A DNA stretch of 64,000 bases from CAIKBL01 sp964555355 (lineage in GTDB: Bacteria > Pseudomonadota > Gammaproteobacteria > Ga0077536): assembly GCA_964555355.1 (NCBI GenBank), contig CAZKRY010000018.1, positions 38,223-102,222 on the forward strand, in the 5' to 3' direction. Of the stretch, positions 1 to 8,472 are shown piece after piece (position 1 is the stretch's first letter; each line of letters begins with the position of its first letter). The notes under the pieces are model-generated. The model was not told where the DNA came from and did no database searches. It worked only from the letters and a program-made list of their open reading frames with translations. Position numbers and translations under genes: made by a program.

Positions 1-1
1 A

Positions 2-1582
2 CGAACGCTGGTGCAGGCCGGTGAGATCGTTCATTTCTATGCTGGGGAGACGTTGTTTCGCCAGCATACCCAAGACGAATTCGTGCATTTTCTGTTGGAA
101 GGTTGCGTATCTCTGCACAAGGACGGTAATTACTTGCGCGACATCGACGCGCCGTCGGAAGTCACGCGTCATCCGCTCGACGAATCTGGGCTGCGGCCTT
201 TTACGGTCGTCGCGCGGCGTGCCTGCCGAGTATTTCGTATCGAGCATCGGCATTTGCAGCGTCAACGCGGCCTCGCCGATACCGCGCCGCCTGCGCAACC
301 ACCGGAAGTCGCCGCGTTGGACGAAGCCGATCCCGCCGATGACTGGCTGATTCATATCCTGCAACGGGGGATATTTCGTAATCTGAGCGCGGAGGCTGTT
401 CAGCGCATTCTGTCGCGAATCGAAGAATTCTCATTGCGCGCCGGCGATGTGGTCATCACCCAAGGCGATATCGGTGATTACTATTACTTGATTAAAGAAG
501 GTTCTGCCGAAGTACGGCGGCGCTCCAGTGACGCATTGTCCGTGCATCTTGCGGAATTGGGTCCAGGCAGCGGATTCGGTGAAGAAGCCTTGGTCGCGGG
601 TACCGCCCGCAACGCGACGGTACGCATGCAAACGGAAGGCAAGTTATTGCGGTTGAGCCGCGACGATTTCAATACCTTACTACGACCGCACGTGTTGCAG
701 CCGCTATCACTCCCAGTGGCTGAAGAAGCGGTTGCAAACGGCGCGCGTTGGCTTGATGTACGTTACCCCGAGCAGTACAAACATCATTCGCTTAAAGGTG
801 CCGTCAACATTCCGTTGCCGCTGTTGCGTCTACAGTTACGCCAACTCGATCCACAACAAACCTATATCACGTACGGTGAGCAAACGGGATTAGCGGCAGT
901 TGCGAACTTTATTCTTTGCGAGCGCGGCTTCGACGCCTTTTATCTCGCGGAACCCATGCCGTTGCTTGAAGAACCATCGCTATTGTTAGGCGATACGCAG
1001 GGGAGTCGACGTTTAGCCGCGCTGGTAAAAGATATAGAAGTTGAACGCGAGAAACTGGAGCAGCCGGCATTGAGCCAAACTCCCCCCAGTGAGCTTGTAT
1101 CCGGTTCCACATTCGCGCCCGCGAACCGATGGCGTATACGCTTGGAAGCGCTACTTAGCGATGTCGAGACTCGCCCTACGCCGGATGCGCAAGCGCCGCG
1201 CTTGACTCGCTTGTTCAGTGAAATCGAGCGTAGCGTGGAAATTTATCTACACGCGCAGCGCGAAGCAGAGCACGCGTCGCTTTTCGCCGTGCTGGAAGAA
1301 ATGATTCGCGAGGCGCACGCCGAAACACAGGCACTTTCGGTTGATCTCGCCGAACGGTTTGCATACAAGGAAACCGCGCTGGCGGAACGCTACGCGCGGT
1401 TATCCGAACTTGCCAAGGCAATCGCCCAGCAAAAAGTAGCGATTCAATCCGCACGGCGGCAGCTAGAACAGAAGCTCGCCGATGTGGAGAAGGCGCATCG
1501 TGATGCGTTATCGCTTGGCGCGTTGGTGTCACAACAACTGGGAGAATTAGAGACGCTGGTGCCGGCGATTAGCCGCGTCTGA
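2..1582 (+). CDS. double cyclic-nucleotide-binding protein with degenerate rhodanese domain and coiled coil (5' end cut by window)
   Basis: The frame is open from the first complete codon at base 2. The first possible start in the window (GTG at 11) falls inside an already recognisable cNMP fold, so the true start probably lies upstream. Residues are numbered from that GTG. There is a partial cyclic-nucleotide-binding domain at about 1-85 and a more complete one at about 112-232, with a GxxxGEEAL-type phosphate cassette (GFGEEALVAGTARNATV). A rhodanese-like domain follows at about 233-318 (WLDVR ... GAVNIP). Its active-site loop reads YGEQTG (288-293) where catalytic members have a Cys, so sulfurtransfer is unlikely. 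Roughly the last 100 residues are charged and helical, probably coiled coil. By analogy with Crp-type domains it may sense a nucleotide, but no DNA-binding domain is visible. It is convergent with the monooxygenase gene and separated from it by a repeat array. The domain calls are firm; the role is unknown. Confidence 0.85.
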   Translation, partial: RTLVQAGEIVHFYAGETLFRQHTQDEFVHFLLEGCVSLHKDGNYLRDIDAPSEVTRHPLDESGLRPFTVVARRACRVFRIEHRHLQRQRGLADTAPPAQPPEVAALDEADPADDWLIHILQRGIFRNLSAEAVQRILSRIEEFSLRAGDVVITQGDIGDYYYLIKEGSAEVRRRSSDALSVHLAELGPGSGFGEEALVAGTARNATVRMQTEGKLLRLSRDDFNTLLRPHVLQPLSLPVAEEAVANGARWLDVRYPEQYKHHSLKGAVNIPLPLLRLQLRQLDPQQTYITYGEQTGLAAVANFILCERGFDAFYLAEPMPLLEEPSLLLGDTQGSRRLAALVKDIEVEREKLEQPALSQTPPSELVSGSTFAPANRWRIRLEALLSDVETRPTPDAQAPRLTRLFSEIERSVEIYLHAQREAEHASLFAVLEEMIREAHAETQALSVDLAERFAYKETALAERYARLSELAKAIAQQKVAIQSARRQLEQKLADVEKAHRDALSLGALVSQQLGELETLVPAISRV

Positions 1583-1614
1583 GGATGCCCAGCGTGCGAA
1601 GCGAACTAAATTTT

Positions 1615-1882
1615 CCCCCGCTCTTGCCCGCGGGAAAACGTAAGTACTCCTCCCTTTTCCGCCTGCGGGAGAGGGTTGGGGTGAGGGTCTTCAGACATTC
1701 GCCGTTAGAGCCGCCGCCCCTCACCCGGCGCTCCGCGCCGACCTCTCCCGGTGGGAGAGGTTTAGGTAATCTTCCTCGCCCGACCGCGGGAGAGTCCCAC
1801 TTCTTCCTCCCTCGCCCGACCGCGGGAGAGTCCCACTTCTTCCTCCCTCTCCCGCCTGCGGGAGAGGGTTGGGGTGAGGGTC
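1615..1882. repeat. array of palindromic GGGAGAGG-type intergenic repeats, including a 36-bp tandem duplication
   Basis: This fills the 300-base gap between two convergent genes. It holds several copies of a hairpin built on CCCTCTCCCGC / GCGGGAGAGGG followed by TTGGGGTGAGGGTC, plus a longer composite unit near 1720-1760 (CCCCTCACCCGGCGC ... GGTGGGAGAGG). A 36-base unit beginning at 1774 is repeated exactly at 1810. The same elements recur at 12.5, 48.7 and 56.7 kb. They can be translated over about 100 codons, but the product is low-complexity and not a gene. The last copy ends directly at the stop codon of the neighbouring monooxygenase, so a role in 3' end formation is possible. Confidence 0.85.
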
Positions 1883-3508
1883 TTAACTTAGCTTGAACCC
1901 CTCGTAGCCCTTTGCCGCGATGTCCTTGATCTTCTCGCGGAACGCCGGCATGCCGCCGGCATAAAACAAGAACTGCCGCTTCTTGCCCGGCACATTGGAG
2001 CCCATGAACCAGGAATCAGTCTTGGTGAACAGCATGCCTTCGGTCAGCGAATTGGCGTGTTCGGTCCACAAGTCCTCGGCCTGCGGATCGGCTTCGATGC
2101 ATTGATAGCCTTTATCGCGCATGTAACCAACGCACTCTGCCAGCCACTCCGCGACCACTTCCGCACAGCGGGTAAAATTGCAAAACACCGCACCATTCAT
2201 AATAAAGAAATTCGGGAACCCGGCGGTTTGAAAAGTGAGATAACTGCTGGGGCCGTTCGCGCTCCATTTCTCTTTGATGGATTGGCCGTCCGGGCCACGA
2301 ATGTCCATGCGGGTAAGTTCGCCCGTGATCGCATCAAATCCGGTGGCGTAAATGATTACATCCAATTCGTATTCGGCCTTACCGGTTTTGACACCCTTCG
2401 ACGTGATGGTTTGGATCGGATCGGATTTCACATCGACCAATAGGACATTGTCGCGATTAAAGGCTTCGTAGTAATTGGTTTCGAGCGGAATGCGCTTGGC
2501 ACCGAACGGATGGTCTTTCGGGACGAGTAGCTCTGCTACTTTTGGATCTTTAACTCGTGCGCGGATCTTGTTGCGAACAAATTCCGCGTAGTCTTCATTC
2601 GCACGTTCATCCGTCATGATGTCGTGAAAACAACCGAACCATTTGGTGAACCCGGGTTGCGACCAGATGAGTTCATAAAACTCATGCCGCTCTTTCTCCG
2701 GCACTTCCATCGCGCGACGCGGATCGAACTCCTGCATGAAGCTCGCGAATGTACGCCTGCAGCGTTCAAAAATTTCCGCGTAGGAATCTTTGATTTTCTG
2801 TTGTTCGGCATCGTCAATCGTCGCGTTACGTAACGGGCAGCAATAGTTCGCGGTGCGTTGGAAAACGGTTAGATGTCCGACTTCCGCCGCGATTCTTGGA
2901 ATGAGCTGAACGGCGGTCGCCCCGGTGCCGATGATGCCAACCCGTTTGCCCGCCAAGTTCACTTTCTCTTTAGGCCAGCGCGCCGTATGAAACGATTCGC
3001 CTTTGAAGCTATCAATCCCCGCGATATTCGGCATCTGATGCGCGGATAGGATCCCCACGGCCGACACTAGAAACTGCGCGCGAGCGCGATGGCCATCCTC
3101 GGTCTCTACCGTCCAGCGATTTGTCTTGTCATCGAATCGCGCGGACTTAATTCGCGACTTGAAACGAAAATGCGGGCGCAACTTGAATTTATCGACGACG
3201 AAATTTAAGTACTTTTCGTTCTCTGGCTGCGCTGAATAGTGCTCGCTCCAATTCCACTCTTGCAGCAGCTCTTTGGAAAAACTGTAGGCATAGCTGTAAG
3301 ACTCGGAGTCGAATCGCGCACCCGGATAACGATTCCAGTACCAGGTTCCGCCGACACCTTCGCCGGCTTCGAAAACACGCGCGTTCAAACCGATCTTGCG
3401 TAAGCAATAAAGCTGATAAATACCCGAGACGCCGCCACCAATCACCAGGGCATCTAATTCTTCAACCGCGTCTTGGGCCACGGGTTGGGACATTGCGGCT
3501 TGCGCCAT
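1883..3508 (-). CDS. type I Baeyer-Villiger / flavin-containing monooxygenase
   Basis: This 541-residue protein has the layout of FAD- and NADPH-dependent Baeyer-Villiger monooxygenases, which insert oxygen next to a ketone to give an ester or lactone. The FAD-binding Rossmann motif GGGVSG is at 24-29, followed by the family segment GVGGTWYWNRYPGARFD. The fingerprint FxGxxxHxxxWP is present at 168-179 (FKGESFHTARWP). A second Rossmann motif GTGATA at 194-199 should bind NADPH. The start is supported by a strong GAGGAGG site five bases upstream. It lies 37 bases downstream of a CaiB-type CoA-transferase on the same strand, so the two are probably co-transcribed. Substrate unknown; cyclohexanone- and acetone-type enzymes share this architecture. 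Confidence 0.93.
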   Translation of the reverse strand: MAQAAMSQPVAQDAVEELDALVIGGGVSGIYQLYCLRKIGLNARVFEAGEGVGGTWYWNRYPGARFDSESYSYAYSFSKELLQEWNWSEHYSAQPENEKYLNFVVDKFKLRPHFRFKSRIKSARFDDKTNRWTVETEDGHRARAQFLVSAVGILSAHQMPNIAGIDSFKGESFHTARWPKEKVNLAGKRVGIIGTGATAVQLIPRIAAEVGHLTVFQRTANYCCPLRNATIDDAEQQKIKDSYAEIFERCRRTFASFMQEFDPRRAMEVPEKERHEFYELIWSQPGFTKWFGCFHDIMTDERANEDYAEFVRNKIRARVKDPKVAELLVPKDHPFGAKRIPLETNYYEAFNRDNVLLVDVKSDPIQTITSKGVKTGKAEYELDVIIYATGFDAITGELTRMDIRGPDGQSIKEKWSANGPSSYLTFQTAGFPNFFIMNGAVFCNFTRCAEVVAEWLAECVGYMRDKGYQCIEADPQAEDLWTEHANSLTEGMLFTKTDSWFMGSNVPGKKRQFLFYAGGMPAFREKIKDIAAKGYEGFKLS

Positions 3509-3545
3509 AAAACCTCCTCTCGATTAATTGCAAAAGCCGCGCGTG

Positions 3546-4706
3546 TTAAAACACCTTCGCCGACTTCATCGCTTGTATTTCTCCCGGCGAATAGCCGATT
3601 TCCCCTAACACCTGTTCGGTATGCTCGCCCAGTTGGGCAAACTTGAACTGCAGCCGCGCGGGCTCGTTTTTAAACTTAAGCGGCGTCCCGATATGTTCCC
3701 AGCCGCGTTCGTCTTCCACAATCATTTGCCGGTGCCGGATCTGCGGATCATCCGCCGCCTCGCGTAAGGTCTTGACCGGCGCGACCGCGGCATCCACGCC
3801 ATCGAAGAATTCTACCCATTCCGCCTGCGAACGCTGTCGGAAAGTTTCACGTAAGAACTCTTTTACCGGATTTTGATTCGGTCCCGGCGGGGGTTGGCAG
3901 AGTTCCAGTAAGTCCGGCCGACCGAGTTTATGCAAAATCGCCTCGGCGAAATGTAACTCGGAACCACCGATGACCATATGGCGGGCATCCTTGGTCTCAT
4001 AAATTTGGTACATCGCATATCCCCCAAGCGCGCGCTCGAAGGCGACGTCCGGTGCGCGCTTCTCGGCAAAGGTCGTGCCCATGTTGTTAGCAAGCGCCGC
4101 GATTAAACTGTCCGCCATTGCAACGTCGATGTAATCCCCTTGTCCGGTATCCTTGCGACGCAACAACGCCATTAACAGCGCCGAGAGCGTCATCATTGAG
4201 GACAACATGTCGGCCCCGGCAATCCCCGGGATGGCCGGTCGGCGATCAGGACCTAAGTTAATGCTTAAGACGCCTGCCATCGCCTCCGTGGCCAAATCAT
4301 GCGCCGGCTTTTGCACGTACGGACCGTCTTGCCCCCAGGCCGACATCGAGCAATACACAATCCCTGGATTCCGCTTGCGGACCTCTTCGTAGCCGACGCC
4401 TAAGCGCGCTGCGACCCCGGGCCGAAACGCCTCCACCATCACATCGCAGGTACTCGCGAGTTTGAGTGCCGCCTCGCGCCCCTCCGGCGTCTTGAGATTG
4501 AGTTGGATGCTGCGTTTGTTCCGGTGCGTGTTCGCGAAATACACCGTCATGCCGTCACGTTTAGGGCCGATCTGGCGATTTGGCTCACCGCCGTTGATAG
4601 GTTCCAACTTGATCACGTCAGCGCCGTGATCGGCCATCATTTGAGTCAATACAGGACCCGGCAGAAAAAGTGATAAATCCAGGACCCTGACGCCCTCGAG
4701 CTTCAT
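3546..4706 (-). CDS. class III CoA-transferase (CaiB/BaiF family)
   Basis: This 386-residue protein transfers CoA between acyl-CoA and a free carboxylic acid. It begins MKLEGVRVLDLS, the usual family start, and shows the conserved block around GADVIKLEP, the NKRSIQLNLKTPEGR segment and the catalytic Asp in AHDLATEAMAG, equivalent to the aspartate of formyl-CoA transferase. I chose the ATG at 4706 over a longer open frame reaching 4811, because GAGAGGAG lies just upstream and the extension would run into the Sel1 gene. It probably belongs to one transcript with the monooxygenase downstream and perhaps the Sel1 gene upstream (28-base gap). The acid substrate is not deducible. Confidence 0.93.
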   Translation of the reverse strand: MKLEGVRVLDLSLFLPGPVLTQMMADHGADVIKLEPINGGEPNRQIGPKRDGMTVYFANTHRNKRSIQLNLKTPEGREAALKLASTCDVMVEAFRPGVAARLGVGYEEVRKRNPGIVYCSMSAWGQDGPYVQKPAHDLATEAMAGVLSINLGPDRRPAIPGIAGADMLSSMMTLSALLMALLRRKDTGQGDYIDVAMADSLIAALANNMGTTFAEKRAPDVAFERALGGYAMYQIYETKDARHMVIGGSELHFAEAILHKLGRPDLLELCQPPPGPNQNPVKEFLRETFRQRSQAEWVEFFDGVDAAVAPVKTLREAADDPQIRHRQMIVEDERGWEHIGTPLKFKNEPARLQFKFAQLGEHTEQVLGEIGYSPGEIQAMKSAKVF

Positions 4707-4734
4707 TTCAAAAATACTCCTCTCAATGCCTATC

Positions 4735-7272
4735 TCATTGCGTCGCTTTACGCGCCGATTGGGCCGGGGTAAGCCAATTGCTTTCCATTTGATGAGAGGC
4801 AAGCCAATCATCTGCCCAACGTTTAGCAGCTGCTTGTTGGTCGGTAGTCATTCGCTCGACTAACTGTGTTCTTATTTGCGCCGCATCGGCGTCCGGTTGC
4901 GGGCTAGTAAGATGGATTTCGAGCCACGACAACGCCTTCACAAAATCGCGCTCATACACAGTCCCGCTCGCATAGGCCTTCGCCAACAGCATTTGCGCCG
5001 GGGCGAAGCCGCGCTCGGCGGATCGCGCAAAATACTCCATCGCCTTTGCGATATCTTTCTCAACCCCCAGTCCTTGGAGGTACATGTAACCGATGTTGCC
5101 TAGCGCGACTGGTTCTTCTTGTGCCGCGGCTTTCTCATACCATTGGAGTGCCTGCCCAAAATCTCGTTCGACGCCGCGCCCATTGAAATAAAGCGATCCG
5201 AGGTTATTCGCAGCATCTGCAATTCCGGCTTCCGCCGCGCGCTTGTGCCATTTCATCACTTGCTCGTAGTCAACCGGCGACATCTCGGGTTCTAGTTCAT
5301 ACAACGTACCAAGGTGATACATCGCGTTCGCGTGACCCACGTTCGCCGCCTTCTCAAGGTAATCGGCTGCCAACTTCAGATTTTTCTTGATTCCCGTTCC
5401 AGTACGCAAATAGGTTCCGAACGAGAACTGCGCTTCCGTATGTCCCGCATCCGCGGCTTGCCGCGTTAACGCAAGTCCTTTGGTCAAGTCTTGTGTCACC
5501 CCGTCGCCATTGAGATAGAGGTTTGCCAAGCCCACCTCTGCATCAACCGACCCAAGTTCCATCGCTTTTTCAAACAAAAGTTTTGCTCGCGATAAGTCAT
5601 CAGGCCCGGTTCGTCGATTGACTAATTCAGCCCCCGCCGCGTAGAACCCGCTAGGATCCCCTAACTCCCCCGCGCGTTCAAACAATTCAATGGCTCGCGT
5701 CAAATCTTGTTCGACGCCTTCGCCGCTGCGATAGAGCACCCCAAGATGAAGTGTACTCGCCGCTTGCTTGGCGGCCGCCGCCTCTTGCAAATATTTAAGC
5801 GCACGGTTGACATCACGCACACCGTATTGAGGAGCGACATACAATAATCCAAGGGAATTCGCGGCTGCCATACTGCCAGCGGCATATGCTCTGTCCAATA
5901 GCTCGATGGCCTTCGGAATGTCCTGCTGCATTCCTTTGCCGTCGACCATTAGCGCGCCGAGAGTCGCGATCGCATCGGGTTGACCTTGGTCCGCTGCAAG
6001 CTTAATCCAATGCACTGCATTCTTTATGTCGGCCTTAACGCCGGTGCCCCACAGGTACTTATCGCCAAGAAAATATTGTGCATCGGGATCCCCCCGTTTG
6101 GCGGATTCCGTATACCACTTGATCATTTGTGCGTGATCTTGCGGTGTGCCATCGCCTTTCGAGTACAAAACTCCTAAGTTCAGTTGTGCATTGGGATTGC
6201 CACGTTCTGCTGCCTTTGTGTACCAGTACAGCGCCTTTTCGACGTCGCGTGGCCGCCCACGCGCGAAGTCATAGAGCGATGCCAGGATGTACTGGGCGTC
6301 ACCCACGCCGGCTTCCGCCGCTAATTGTGCCCACTGGAATGCTTTCTCGTAGTTTGGCTTTTCGCACGTCTCGTCGTAATACGTCTGAGCGAGTTCTGAC
6401 TGCGCATAAATGTCGCCGCTCTGCGCCATCGCTTCGAGCCAAGCAACACTTCGCGAATATAGCGCGGTGCCTTTGGCGACATCCTTCTCGACACCGGTGC
6501 CTGTTTTGTACAAGCCGCAGAGCGAAATCATCGCACCTGGATCGCCGTGTTCAACGGCACGCTGAAGCCAATCCAGAGCCGCTTTAGAGTTAGCTTTCAT
6601 TCCCCAGCCGTTTGCGCTCGCCTTCGCCATCCACGTTTCAGCGGCGGCGAGGTTTGCTTTAGCGGCGGTAAGCATGTGTTCTGCGGCCTTACTGATATCG
6701 CGCTCGACCCCGAAGCCACCAAGGTAACTTAAGCCTAAAAAGTAATGAGCCTGCGGGTGATTGAGCGCCGCCGCTTGCTGCATTAATTTGAAACCTCTAG
6801 CCTCGTCCTTGTCGACAATCCGTCCTTCAAGTAACAAAAACCCTAAAGTCATAACACCGGCGAGATTACCGGTGTCTGCACTTACCTCCAAATCGGCAAG
6901 ACCTTGTGGGATATCCTGCTCGGCGCCAAGCCCTTGCAATTTAAAGCTGCCTAAAAATGCCTGCGCGGTCATATCCCCGGCAGCCGCTTCTTTAGCGAGC
7001 AATCCACGTGCCTGTCCTACCTCGCCATTTGCCGCCAACTCAAGTGCGTGCTGCACCTGCGCCGGCAACGCGTATCCCATATTTTGGAACTCTCGCTGCA
7101 ATCGATCGTTGCTTAACGCCTCGCGAACGTCGAGAGGGCGGTGGATCATTTCCGAACGAGTGACGTTCGTTTCAAGGGGATTTCGCGGGGTTAACGCATC
7201 TGCCGAAGGCGCGCATGTGGCGGCCACTATCGCTACAACAAGTAATCGCAAATGAGACATTGATCGCGCCAT
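4735..7272 (-). CDS. large exported Sel1-repeat protein
   Basis: This is an 845-residue solenoid. It starts with an export signal (MSHLRLLVVAIVAATCAPSADA) and is then made almost entirely of about twenty Sel1/TPR-like repeats of roughly 36 residues, each with the pattern A..LG.LY..G.GV..D...A..WY.KAA..G. Such proteins are scaffolds for protein-protein contacts, often in the periplasm or at the cell surface. Starts at 7272 and 7260 are both possible; the first has a purine-rich GAGGTAGG upstream. The last 40 residues leave the repeat pattern. The long repeat number makes it prone to expansion or loss of units. Downstream genes on the same strand encode a CoA-transferase and a monooxygenase, with no obvious functional link. 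Confidence 0.9.
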   Translation of the reverse strand: MARSMSHLRLLVVAIVAATCAPSADALTPRNPLETNVTRSEMIHRPLDVREALSNDRLQREFQNMGYALPAQVQHALELAANGEVGQARGLLAKEAAAGDMTAQAFLGSFKLQGLGAEQDIPQGLADLEVSADTGNLAGVMTLGFLLLEGRIVDKDEARGFKLMQQAAALNHPQAHYFLGLSYLGGFGVERDISKAAEHMLTAAKANLAAAETWMAKASANGWGMKANSKAALDWLQRAVEHGDPGAMISLCGLYKTGTGVEKDVAKGTALYSRSVAWLEAMAQSGDIYAQSELAQTYYDETCEKPNYEKAFQWAQLAAEAGVGDAQYILASLYDFARGRPRDVEKALYWYTKAAERGNPNAQLNLGVLYSKGDGTPQDHAQMIKWYTESAKRGDPDAQYFLGDKYLWGTGVKADIKNAVHWIKLAADQGQPDAIATLGALMVDGKGMQQDIPKAIELLDRAYAAGSMAAANSLGLLYVAPQYGVRDVNRALKYLQEAAAAKQAASTLHLGVLYRSGEGVEQDLTRAIELFERAGELGDPSGFYAAGAELVNRRTGPDDLSRAKLLFEKAMELGSVDAEVGLANLYLNGDGVTQDLTKGLALTRQAADAGHTEAQFSFGTYLRTGTGIKKNLKLAADYLEKAANVGHANAMYHLGTLYELEPEMSPVDYEQVMKWHKRAAEAGIADAANNLGSLYFNGRGVERDFGQALQWYEKAAAQEEPVALGNIGYMYLQGLGVEKDIAKAMEYFARSAERGFAPAQMLLAKAYASGTVYERDFVKALSWLEIHLTSPQPDADAAQIRTQLVERMTTDQQAAAKRWADDWLASHQMESNWLTPAQSARKATQ

Positions 7273-7692
7273 CTTGGGATACCTACCTCTGCTAGTACAC
7301 GCGGATATACAATCGCCACCGCTACCGGAAAAGCTTGCTCTTCTCCGTCAATTTGATGCTTGTCCGCAGGAAACACCACCACGCGATCCTTGGACTCGAT
7401 CACGTATTTGCAAAGCGCCATCACCGGCCTCAACTTGCATAGGATTGTACCTACAGCGCTACCTTGCAAAACAATGGCCCGCTGTTGTCCGACACTGTCG
7501 TAGCCAGCTGACGCGACGCGGCGTAACTTCCTGTTCGTGGTGCGAACCGCGCAAAGCTTTGACTCCCCCTCCGCGCACCACTGAAACATTTGAAACAAAT
7601 AAGCTACCGGTCGGCAATTCGCCTGCGGGCTGGGTTCAGTTAGGGTTTCGTCTTACACGGATCCCCCGTGCCGATTAACTTTGGGAGTTAAA
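7273..7692. other. divergent intergenic region without a supported gene
   Basis: This region lies between the Sel1 gene (minus) and the response regulator (plus), so it must hold both promoters. Two overlapping open frames on opposite strands (7233-7598 minus, 7274-7678 plus) show no family signature, and the minus one runs into the Sel1 gene. I could not identify a convincing operator or promoter pair by eye. A GGGAG ribosome-binding site at 7683-7687 serves the response regulator. Confidence 0.5.
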
Positions 7693-8448
7693 ATGGCGGC
7701 AACCGGCCACATTGACGAGGCAAAATCGGCCCGCATGGCAGCCAATGCACGAATTTTGGTCGTTGACGACGAACCCGACTTGCGTGAGATGGTCTCGGAG
7801 TACCTGACCGGCCACGGCTATTCCGTCACAGCGGTCGCGAGCGGTGCCGCCGCGCGGGCCGTCATGGCGGCGGAATCGTTCCACCTTGCCATTCTCGATG
7901 TCCGGATGCCTGGGGAGGATGGTCTAAGCCTTGCGCGCCACCTGCGCGAACATTACCGCCTCGCCATTATCATGCTGACCGCCGCCAACGAGCCGGTGGA
8001 TCGCGTCATCGGATTGGAAGTCGGGGCGGACGACTATGTGGCAAAACCCTTCGATCCGCGCGAACTGCTCGCCCGCATCCGCACGCTGATGCGCCGCTTT
8101 AATGCGCCCCCTGCGGCCGCGCCAAACCAGACGGCGAGTCTTACCTTGGGGCCATTGCTGTTGGACCACCAGCGCCGCGCGGTTTTCCACCGCGACGGAC
8201 ACGAAATTTCGGTATCAACTTACGAATTTGCGTTGCTTGAACTATTCGCCGAACACCCCAACAAGGTGCTCACTCGCGAAGACATCTTGCATCGAGCGCC
8301 GGTGCATGCGCCTGATCAATTTGATCGCAGTGTGGATATTCGAATCGCACGGCTGCGGCGCAAGATCGAGCGCGTGCCGGATAAGCCGGAACTCATCAAA
8401 ACCGTGCGCGGCGCCGGCTATGTCTACGCGAAGCCGCGCGACACGTAA
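7693..8448 (+). CDS. OmpR-family DNA-binding response regulator
   Basis: This 251-residue regulator consists of a receiver domain and a winged helix. The receiver begins at about 20 (RILVVDDEP), with the phospho-acceptor Asp69 in LAILDVRMPGEDG, the conserved Thr in MLTA and Lys in VAKPFDP. The C-terminal OmpR/PhoB-type domain occupies about 150-248 and ends in the usual VRGAGYVY segment. The ATG at 7693 is preferred to an in-frame TTG at 7681 because GGGAG precedes it by six bases. It carries an unusual 16-18 residue leader before the receiver. The hybrid kinase gene starts 24 bases downstream and is very likely its partner. Target genes are unknown. Confidence 0.95.
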   Translation: MAATGHIDEAKSARMAANARILVVDDEPDLREMVSEYLTGHGYSVTAVASGAAARAVMAAESFHLAILDVRMPGEDGLSLARHLREHYRLAIIMLTAANEPVDRVIGLEVGADDYVAKPFDPRELLARIRTLMRRFNAPPAAAPNQTASLTLGPLLLDHQRRAVFHRDGHEISVSTYEFALLELFAEHPNKVLTREDILHRAPVHAPDQFDRSVDIRIARLRRKIERVPDKPELIKTVRGAGYVYAKPRDT

Positions 8449-8472
8449 TCACGCGTCGCGTATGCCCATGCG

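Noticed and set aside
1585..1896. 103-codon open frame on the plus strand
   Set aside because: It is the translation of the palindromic repeat array, with repeated low-complexity segments, and overlaps the monooxygenase stop.
7233..7598. 121-codon minus-strand frame before the Sel1 gene
   Set aside because: It overlaps the Sel1 N-terminus, has no family signature and competes with an equally long frame on the other strand.
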